Shown here piece by piece: positions 35,732-41,250 of a stretch of 41,250 bases of DNA (its first letter is position 1; each line of letters starts with the position of its first letter). The position numbers were made by a program, and so were the translations under genes. The notes under the pieces were generated by a model. It made no database searches. It was not told the origin of the DNA and saw nothing but the letters and a program-made list of their open reading frames with translations. The stretch covers positions 1 through 41,250 of the forward strand of contig NZ_GL883764.1 of NCBI RefSeq assembly GCF_000205025.1, given 5' to 3'. The DNA is from Parasutterella excrementihominis YIT 11859 (lineage in GTDB: Bacteria; Pseudomonadota; Gammaproteobacteria; Burkholderiales; Burkholderiaceae_F).

Positions 35732-36448
35732 ATGACTCAATATGCATTTTTCTTCAATCAGAAACGCTGCTTAGGCTGCAAAACTTGTGTCATCGCCTGT
35801 AAAGAATGGAATGAGAGCAAAAGAGGAGACGCCAATCTCAACAGAGCATTAACAGAGGCTACGGCCGGGACCTTTGATACACCCGCCTCTTGGGGCGCGG
35901 GCGCAAGAGCGGATACGCTTAACGGCGCACACTCAAAAGATATTCTTCGCAGATTTGATGCGAAAGAAAACTGGAGACGCGTGACGTTTTTTGAATTCGG
36001 CACAAAAGCTCCGAACATTGCCATTGTTCCGTTATCGATCGGCTGCAATCATTGTTCTGAACCGGCGTGTATTCCGGTTTGTCCTGTTAAGGCCATTTCT
36101 AAGGAAGCTAAATACGGCGCAGTCCGAGTGGATTCTTCCAAGTGCATCAGCTGCGGAGCCTGCCGAGCTGCCTGTCCGTGGGACGCACCTCAGTACTACA
36201 AAGATTTGCAGGCTGAGGGGCCCAGACCTCCCATGACCAAATGCGATCTTTGTTATGACAGATTAGAAAAAGGACTTAAACCTGCTTGTGTGGCATCTTG
36301 CCCCGGACGAGCATTAGAGCTTCTTCCCGTAGAAGAAATTCTGAAGCTTCATCCGAATGCAACACGCACTGCTCTCGGATTTAAGCAAGAGGATGTCAAC
36401 CGTACGAAACCGAACATTTACTTTGAGTCCCGAGAACTCTTCTTCTAA
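35732..36448 (+). CDS. Iron-sulfur electron-transfer subunit, DmsB-like
   Basis: A 238-residue ferredoxin-type subunit with four Cys clusters: CLGCKTCVIAC (12-22), CNHCSEPACIPVCP, CISCGACRAACPW and CDLCYDRLEKG...CVASCPG. It would hold four [4Fe-4S] clusters that pass electrons to the molybdenum subunit. An AAGGA site lies before ATG 35732. There is no DmsC/NrfD-type membrane anchor gene in the operon, so quinol oxidation must rely on an anchor encoded elsewhere or another donor. Confidence 0.93.
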   Translation: MTQYAFFFNQKRCLGCKTCVIACKEWNESKRGDANLNRALTEATAGTFDTPASWGAGARADTLNGAHSKDILRRFDAKENWRRVTFFEFGTKAPNIAIVPLSIGCNHCSEPACIPVCPVKAISKEAKYGAVRVDSSKCISCGACRAACPWDAPQYYKDLQAEGPRPPMTKCDLCYDRLEKGLKPACVASCPGRALELLPVEEILKLHPNATRTALGFKQEDVNRTKPNIYFESRELFF

Positions 36449-36453
36449 TTAAT

Positions 36454-37068
36454 ATGGTGAGCATCAAACAAAGCGAGGTTGAATTGAATCATTCTTCCGA
36501 ACAATGTTCAGAGCTCTTCTTCAAAACACTGGGGCTTCTCTTTTTAAACGGCCCCAGTGAAGAGAATGTTCAGCTCTTAACTTTAGGATTAGAGAATTGC
36601 CGACAATGCGGGTTGATTTCTCAAGCCGAGTATGAGGAGCTTTCTGAGCAGCTCGACTTGCAGGCACTCGGACGAGATTACGGCTCTCTCTTTTGTCTCG
36701 GGGGTTCGAGTCTTTCTCTTTACGAGAGCGTCTGGTTAACGGGTCTCGCAATGCAGGAACCGAGAGACGAATTAAGGAAAATCTTAAGGGCTTGCGGTTT
36801 GAAGCCTAATACGGATTCCAATGAACCGGAAGACCATCTCGGCTTTATCTATTACTGCATCGGGATGCTTCTCGAAAGACGGCGGACTGAAGATAGAGAT
36901 TTAAAAGAGTCAGAGGATATCGGTCTTCTTCGAGAAGCGGTTTCGCATTTAGAATGGACTCGACTTCTTGCCGATGCGATTTCGGACCGGCATGCGGGTA
37001 ATTTCTATTCGAATATTGTTTCTGTAGCGAATAGACTTGCTAATGAAACGATAAATAAAAACGATTAG
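36454..37068 (+). CDS. TorD/DmsD-family molybdoenzyme chaperone
   Basis: A 204-residue, mostly helical acidic protein of the TorD/NarJ/DmsD redox-enzyme maturation family. It carries the family's central DYGSLFCLGG-type segment (about 74-83) and EPEDHLGFIYYCIGML (about 125-140), the E-P-x-D-H motif. It starts six bases after the dmsB-like stop and should bind the Tat signal of the molybdoenzyme until the cofactor is inserted. Its TAG stop (37066-37068) overlaps AGGAG (37067-37071), which looks like the original ribosome-binding site for the sensor kinase now displaced by the IscB element. Confidence 0.9.
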   Translation: MVSIKQSEVELNHSSEQCSELFFKTLGLLFLNGPSEENVQLLTLGLENCRQCGLISQAEYEELSEQLDLQALGRDYGSLFCLGGSSLSLYESVWLTGLAMQEPRDELRKILRACGLKPNTDSNEPEDHLGFIYYCIGMLLERRRTEDRDLKESEDIGLLREAVSHLEWTRLLADAISDRHAGNFYSNIVSVANRLANETINKND

Positions 37069-37071
37069 GAG

Positions 37072-37317
37072 CAGTTGTCAACTACCTCGGCCTAAAGGCC
37101 GAGGCTTGAAAAAGTCTCTAGTTGACTAGCCTCAGTCCGTCGTTTTGAGGACTACGTTGGTTGGGAATGCACAGGCACCGCGGGATGCAGATCCTAGTCC
37201 CGCGCTCTGCGGCCGATGGTTAAAAGCTCTGAGAGGTAGGAGCGGTGCTGTCGGCTTGAAACCCCTTCCAACATTGGCGAAGGATCACAACCGGTCGAAA
37301 GACCGAGGAGAGAAAAC
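37072..37317 (+). ncRNA. Omega RNA (guide scaffold) of IscB
   Basis: The structured region directly upstream of iscB is the expected position of its omega RNA. Visible stems are GTCAACTA (37077-37084) with TAGTTGAC (37119-37126), enclosing CCTCGGCC-TAAA-GGCCGAGG (37085-37104); CGCGGGA (37179-37185) with TCCCGCG (37198-37204); and GCCGA with TCGGC around 37212-37255. There is also CCTTC/GAAGG near 37265 and a terminal CGGTC-GAAA-GACCG just before the start of iscB. The guide should lie 5' of the first stem, inside the last codons of the torD-like gene (about 37045-37071). The 5' end and guide length are inferred. Confidence 0.85.
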
Positions 37318-38601
37318 TTGAGAGTATTTCTACTAAACAAACGTGGAAAGCCGCTGATGCCCTGTTCACCGGCAAAAGCGCGCCTTCTGCTTAAAGAGAA
37401 GAAAGCTATTGTTGTAAGGCGCACGCCTTTCACCATACAGCTGACGATTGCAACGGGCGAGTCCAAACAGCCGGTGAGTCTGGGTGTTGATGCCGGATAC
37501 AAACATGTCGGCCTTTCCGCATCAACGGAAAAGGCTGAGCTTTATGCATCAGAAGTCGAACTCCGTCCGGACGTCTCTGATCTGCTCTCTGCTCGTCGTA
37601 CGTTACGGCAGTCCCGCCGTAACCGCAAAACGCGCTATCGCGCACCGAGGTTCGACAACCGCATCCGCACCAAGCGCAAAGGCTGGCTTGCTCCGTCGGT
37701 TGAAAATCGAATCAACGCGCACTTGTCGCGCATAGGAGCGATTCTTCGACTGTTGCCGGTCACGAAGATCACCGTGGAAACGGCGTCCTTCGACACGCAG
37801 CTGCTGAAGAATCCCGACATTTCGGGAAAAGAGTACCAAGAGGGAGAACAGCTTGGTTTCTGGAATGTTCGAGAGTATGTTCTTTTCAGAGACGGGCACG
37901 CTTGTCAGCATTGTCACGGCAGATCGAAAGATCCGGTGTTCAATGTTCATCACTTGGAAAGCAGACGCACTGGCGGAGACTCGCCCGGCAACCTGCTCAC
38001 GCTTTGTGAGACGTGCCATAAAGCACTTCATCGCAGAGAAATCAAGCTGAAGACCAAGCGCGGGCAGTCGTTCCGTGCGGAAGCCTTCATGGGAATTATG
38101 CGCTGGGAGGTACTGAACCGCCTAAAGGCGTCGCATCCTGAGCTGGAGGTGCACAACACCTACGGCTACCGAACCAAGCACACACGAATCGTGAACGGCA
38201 TCGACAAGTCGCATTGTGCGGATGCTTTCTGCATCGCCGGCAACCTCGGCGCCGAAAGGCTCTGCGAATTCTTCTTCCAGAAGCAGACGCGCCGGAACAA
38301 CCGGCAGATTCACAAGCTTTCCATCCTCAAACACGGGCTTCGAAAGCGCAATCAGGCGCCTTTTGAGGTCAAAGGCTTCCGTCTTTTTGACAAAGTTGTT
38401 TGCCAGGGAGAAGAAGGCTTTATTTTCGGCCGTCGATCCTCCGGGTCTTTTGATGTACGAAAGCTCGACGGCACCCGCATTTCAGCGGGCATAAGCTGCA
38501 AAAAGCTGCGTCTGCTGGAGAAGAGACGGACCTATTTAAAAGAAATTCGAAAGGAGGAGGCGCTTCCTCCCCTGCCTGAAGGAAGGAGTCTCCGCGCCTA
38601 A
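37318..38601 (+). CDS. iscB: IscB, omega RNA-guided HNH/RuvC nuclease
   Basis: A 427-residue IscB, ancestor-type relative of Cas9. It starts at TTG 37318, with GAGGAG eight bases upstream. Domains in order: PLMP (12-15); RuvC-I GVDAG with Asp58; Arg-rich bridge helix (about 92-115); RuvC-II VETASFD (Glu near 160); HNH with CQHC...VHHLE...CETCHKALHR (about 193-242); RuvC-III KSHCADAF (about 297-304). The C-terminal part resembles the domain that contacts the omega RNA and target-adjacent motif. All nuclease residues are present, so it should be active. No TnpA transposase is nearby, so it is a solo or non-autonomous IS200/IS605-type element. Base composition is more GC-rich than its neighbours. 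The C-terminal tail overlaps a CTTCCT/AGGAAG hairpin that may be the right end. Confidence 0.95.
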   Translation: MRVFLLNKRGKPLMPCSPAKARLLLKEKKAIVVRRTPFTIQLTIATGESKQPVSLGVDAGYKHVGLSASTEKAELYASEVELRPDVSDLLSARRTLRQSRRNRKTRYRAPRFDNRIRTKRKGWLAPSVENRINAHLSRIGAILRLLPVTKITVETASFDTQLLKNPDISGKEYQEGEQLGFWNVREYVLFRDGHACQHCHGRSKDPVFNVHHLESRRTGGDSPGNLLTLCETCHKALHRREIKLKTKRGQSFRAEAFMGIMRWEVLNRLKASHPELEVHNTYGYRTKHTRIVNGIDKSHCADAFCIAGNLGAERLCEFFFQKQTRRNNRQIHKLSILKHGLRKRNQAPFEVKGFRLFDKVVCQGEEGFIFGRRSSGSFDVRKLDGTRISAGISCKKLRLLEKRRTYLKEIRKEEALPPLPEGRSLRA

Positions 38602-38606
38602 ATTTG

Positions 38607-40349
38607 ATGAATATCAAGCTTTTGTTCATTCCGCTGCTCCTTTTTTCTTCTCAGCTGTATGCGGAGACCATTCATCTCGGCATTCTCAACACTTCCGGCA
38701 ATGAAGCCGAAAACGTTCTTTATGCCGAGACAGCCTCTGTTCTCAAGGACAAATTAAAACCGAGGAATGTGGAGGTTTCGACTTACGATCTTCCGGGGTT
38801 AGAGAAAGCCATTGCTACAGGAAAATTAGATTTCTTTATCTCCAATCCGGGATTCTATGTTTCGAGCAGACAGAAGCTCGATACCACTGCCCTTGCCTCT
38901 CAAAGCAATCAATTTTTTAGGCGCCCAGACAGAGCATTAGGTTCTGTTTTTGTTGTTCCTCAGCAGAACGGCAATAATTTTTCTCTTCGAGATTTAAAGG
39001 GAAAAAGCGTCTGCGCCGTCGCGCCGAATGCTTACGGCGGTTTATACATTGCTTTAGGTGAGCTCAATCGCAGAGGCTTTGATCCGGATAAATTTTTTAG
39101 TTCTATTCACTATTCCGGCTATCCCATGCCAAAAGTTCTTGAGGACCTGAAAGCCGGCAAATGTGAGGCTGCGATCGTACGAACATGCCTTCTCGAGGAA
39201 CTCTCGTCTTCCGGACAGATTAAAGGCAATGAATTCAGAGTGATCGAACCACGTGAGACAAGTTCAAAGGAACATTGCGTTCGCTCTACAGGTCTTTATC
39301 CCGGATGGGTTTTTGCTGCAACTAAGAATACTTCAGAAACATTAAGGAAAGAAACTACGAAAGTTTTGTTTTCCCTTCCTGCCGTTCAAGGCAATGAATG
39401 GAGTGTTCCGCGGAACTTTGCCGAACTAGACAATCTGTATAAAAACTTAAAGGTTGGACATTACGAATACCTGAGAAACTGGGACTGGAAGGAATTCATT
39501 CGGAACTACTGGAGTTTTATTCTCATTGTTTTTATCGTGATGATTGCTGTTTTCCTTCACAACCTCATCTTGAAACGACAGGTAGAAAGAAGGACCGAAC
39601 GTCTTAGGCAGACGATGAAAGAAAAGCTTGCCGAGCATCAAGCGGCCGTCAGTGCGAATCGTCACTTACATGACATGGAAAAAATCAATCTTGTCGGTAT
39701 GCTTTCCAGCATGATCGCGCATGAGCTCAGACAACCGCTCACAGTTATCCGGAACTATTCAGAAGGGCTCAGAGATATCCTCCATTCTCCGGATTACGAT
39801 GAGAAAGTTTTAGAGGAAGCGCTCAAGGTCATTGATGAACAGTCCATCCGAGCATCTTCGATCATTGAGCATATGCGCGGACTGATTAAGGGAAAAGAAT
39901 CGAAGGTCCGGGAAGTCAATTTAAATTCGTTGGTTCCGTCCATCATCGAAACGTATAGAGAATTAGGCGGAAAATACGAAGTCAATATCGTTACGTTGAA
40001 CAACGCCTCGGTTTCAGTCCGGATTGATCCCACTCAGTTTGAAATTGTCCTTCTCAACTTGCTCAATAACGCTTCCGAAGCGATAACTCAGCAGGAAACG
40101 AAACCAGTCATCTCCGTCGGAATCTCCTGCGAAAACGGTGAAGCCGCCGTTACTGTCGCCAATGAAGGATTTTTAGAGCATAAAGAATCCTTTAATAACC
40201 TGTTTGCCGTGAAGAACTCAACGAAAGCCAACGGTCTCGGACTGGGATTGGCTATTGCGGCAAGAGTCGTTGAACGCTGGGGCGGCCAGCTCAGCATTCG
40301 TCAGCAAAATAAAGAGGTCATCGCATGTATCCTTCTTCCAAGCCTATAG
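38607..40349 (+). CDS. Sensor histidine kinase with PhnD-like periplasmic domain, TtrS-like; altered G1 box
   Basis: A 580-residue kinase of the same design as the one at 16027. It has a signal peptide (cleaved near LYA-E), a PhnD-like periplasmic domain (about 21-285), one membrane helix (about 301-322), His[11 protein letters not shown] (His about 372), an N box LLNNASEA and a G2 box GLGLGLA. The G1 box reads VANEG where VxDxG is expected: the adenine-binding Asp is Asn519, which should weaken ATP binding. ATG 38607 is used; a TTG is one codon earlier. No proper ribosome-binding site is left, the nearest GGAAGGAG being 19 bases upstream inside iscB. It belongs functionally with the dmsA-like operon. 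Confidence 0.92.
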   Translation: MNIKLLFIPLLLFSSQLYAETIHLGILNTSGNEAENVLYAETASVLKDKLKPRNVEVSTYDLPGLEKAIATGKLDFFISNPGFYVSSRQKLDTTALASQSNQFFRRPDRALGSVFVVPQQNGNNFSLRDLKGKSVCAVAPNAYGGLYIALGELNRRGFDPDKFFSSIHYSGYPMPKVLEDLKAGKCEAAIVRTCLLEELSSSGQIKGNEFRVIEPRETSSKEHCVRSTGLYPGWVFAATKNTSETLRKETTKVLFSLPAVQGNEWSVPRNFAELDNLYKNLKVGHYEYLRNWDWKEFIRNYWSFILIVFIVMIAVFLHNLILKRQVERRTERLRQTMKEKLAEHQAAVSANRHLHDMEKINLVGMLSSMIAHELRQPLTVIRNYSEGLRDILHSPDYDEKVLEEALKVIDEQSIRASSIIEHMRGLIKGKESKVREVNLNSLVPSIIETYRELGGKYEVNIVTLNNASVSVRIDPTQFEIVLLNLLNNASEAITQQETKPVISVGISCENGEAAVTVANEGFLEHKESFNNLFAVKNSTKANGLGLGLAIAARVVERWGGQLSIRQQNKEVIACILLPSL

Positions 40350-40981
40350 ACCCATCAGTTCTCCGCTTAGTTCAGGAAAAGTCTTTAGTCAGAATTGTGG
40401 ACGACGATGAGACTGTCGCGAAATCCTACGAATTTATGCTTCGTTGTTCCGGCTGGAACTGCAGGATCTTTAATAGTGCGGAAGATTACCTTGCTTCTGA
40501 AAACGTTCAAATCGGTTGTCTGATTCTTGATGTTCGGATGCCGGGACTTTCAGGTCTGCAGCTTCAGCAAAAGTTAGAGATTCTTGAACGAGAGATTCCT
40601 ATCATCTTCGTCACTGGGCACGGAGATGTTGATATGGCCGTGCTTGCATTGAAACACGGTGCCCAGGATTTTATGCTGAAACCGGTTGATCCCCAGAGGT
40701 TGAAGGGGGCTGTTTTTCAGGCGTGTCAAAGTGACCTGCTCCACTTCTTGAGAAGTCAAAAGGAAGAAGCTGAAAGAGAAGCGACGAGCTCTCTTTCGCA
40801 AAGAGAGCGAGAGGTTGCTCAGCTCCTTGCACAAGGTTTACTTTATAAACAAATCGCTGAACGTCTCGGTTGTTCGGAAAGGACAGTGAAATTTCACAAG
40901 GCCCGGATTGCTGAAAAATTAGGAGTTAAAACTTCAGCTGAGATTGCTTTAAGACTCTCCAGTACTGCTAAAAATAAATGA
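40325..40981 (+). CDS. LuxR/FixJ-type response regulator, TtrR-like
   Basis: A 218-residue regulator with a complete receiver (DDDE, phosphoacceptor Asp in CLILDVRMPG, Lys in MLKPVDP) and a LuxR helix-turn-helix (LSQREREVAQLLAQG...KQIAERLGCSERTVKFH). ATG 40325 lies 25 bases inside the kinase gene with AGAGG upstream, so translation is coupled. It likely activates the dmsA-like operon in response to the periplasmic signal. Confidence 0.94.
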   Translation: MYPSSKPIDPSVLRLVQEKSLVRIVDDDETVAKSYEFMLRCSGWNCRIFNSAEDYLASENVQIGCLILDVRMPGLSGLQLQQKLEILEREIPIIFVTGHGDVDMAVLALKHGAQDFMLKPVDPQRLKGAVFQACQSDLLHFLRSQKEEAEREATSSLSQREREVAQLLAQGLLYKQIAERLGCSERTVKFHKARIAEKLGVKTSAEIALRLSSTAKNK

Positions 40982-41008
40982 GATATATGAGCATTAAGAA
41001 ACTGGAGA

Positions 41009-41030
41009 TGTACAAAAACTGTTTTGTACA
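41009..41030. promoter_or_regulatory. Perfect inverted repeat after the last regulator gene
   Basis: TGTACAAAA (41009-41017) and TTTTGTACA (41022-41030) are perfectly complementary around a 4-base spacer. No T tract follows, so it reads more like a protein-binding operator than a terminator; it is 28 bases after the regulator stop. The rest of the window to 41250 shows no gene. Confidence 0.45.
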
Positions 41031-41250
41031 AAATCAGCCACCCTGAATTTGGTTTTTCGATTAAGAATTGTGTCCCTATAGGAATATCGGAGGGACTCTT
41101 GACCATCCTGATTTATGCAGTGACTTTTGTCAGGTTGTCGAAGTACCGTACTCAGATGGATCAAACTTATTAGAAGCAGAATAATTTCATTTTTTTTTGG
41201 CGTCTTTTTCCGCTACTCTATTAGTCAGATTAGCGGGCCTGTTAGCTTCT

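Larger units (their letters stand above)
37072..38603 (+). mobile_element. IscB-omega RNA element of IS200/IS605 type lacking a transposase
   Basis: The element separates AGGAG at the torD-like stop (37067-37071) from the sensor kinase start ATG at 38607, which follows the iscB stop by five bases. Rejoining the flanks would place AGGAG about six bases before the kinase ATG, a normal operon junction. A right-end hairpin, CTTCCT with AGGAAG, lies at about 38567-38586. No target-site duplication is seen, as expected for this family. Ends are approximate. Confidence 0.7.

Noticed and set aside
37603-38031. 142-codon open frame antisense to iscB
   Set aside because: Shadow of the GC-rich iscB coding sequence; no start signal or domain.
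37072-38603. Complete IS200/IS605 transposon with TnpA
   Set aside because: No Y1 transposase gene or remnant is present on either side of iscB; only the nuclease and its RNA are seen.

Overview
The window looks like an anaerobic-respiration and accessory-gene region from a gut-type betaproteobacterium of the Sutterellaceae kind (Sutterella/Parasutterella/Turicimonas relatives). This is inferred from the many exported flavocytochrome-c-type reductases, each near its own regulator, a DMSO-reductase-type molybdoenzyme operon and a large autotransporter. No rRNA or tRNA gene was seen, so the taxon is an inference.

Layout. 1-3.9 kb: an autotransporter split by a one-base frameshift at an A tract. 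4.4-7.2 kb: a Tat-exported flavoprotein with a tetraheme cytochrome c, facing an orphan LuxR-type response regulator that has lost its phosphoacceptor Asp. 8.0-11.6 kb: an EamA transporter and LysR regulator divergent from a second flavoprotein. 11.7-15.05 kb: a first accessory island with a truncated TOTE-type primase, a decayed coding remnant, an AAA15 ATPase with an altered Walker B, and a DUF3800 gene preceded by a well-formed promoter and a three-hairpin structured leader RNA. 15.4-19.7 kb: a TtrSR-like two-component system divergent from an FMN/FAD reductase of the urocanate/fumarate reductase type.

19.9-31.1 kb is a dense defence island: Gabija (gajA-gajB), a complete type I-A retron (ncRNA, reverse transcriptase, PtuA-like ATPase, PtuB-like HNH), a single-gene ATPase-DUF4435 protein resembling fused PARIS, and an orphan HNH protein. 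Within it (28.9-29.8 kb) is a decayed, internally deleted copy of the neighbouring flavoprotein/molybdoenzyme divergent locus.

31.1-41 kb: the intact flavoprotein, divergent from a dmsA-dmsB-torD-like operon, then an IscB nuclease gene with its omega RNA, then a second TtrSR-like sensor kinase and regulator. The IscB element appears to have landed between the Shine-Dalgarno sequence (overlapping the torD-like stop codon) and the start codon of the sensor kinase.

Functionally, the chromosomal theme is periplasmic reduction of alternative electron acceptors controlled by local sensors. The accessory theme is anti-phage defence and RNA-guided or RNA-linked nucleases. The most notable items are the retron ncRNA whose 3' repeat doubles as the ribosome-binding site of its reverse transcriptase, the DUF3800 leader RNA, the IscB/omega RNA insertion and the phase-variable-looking autotransporter.
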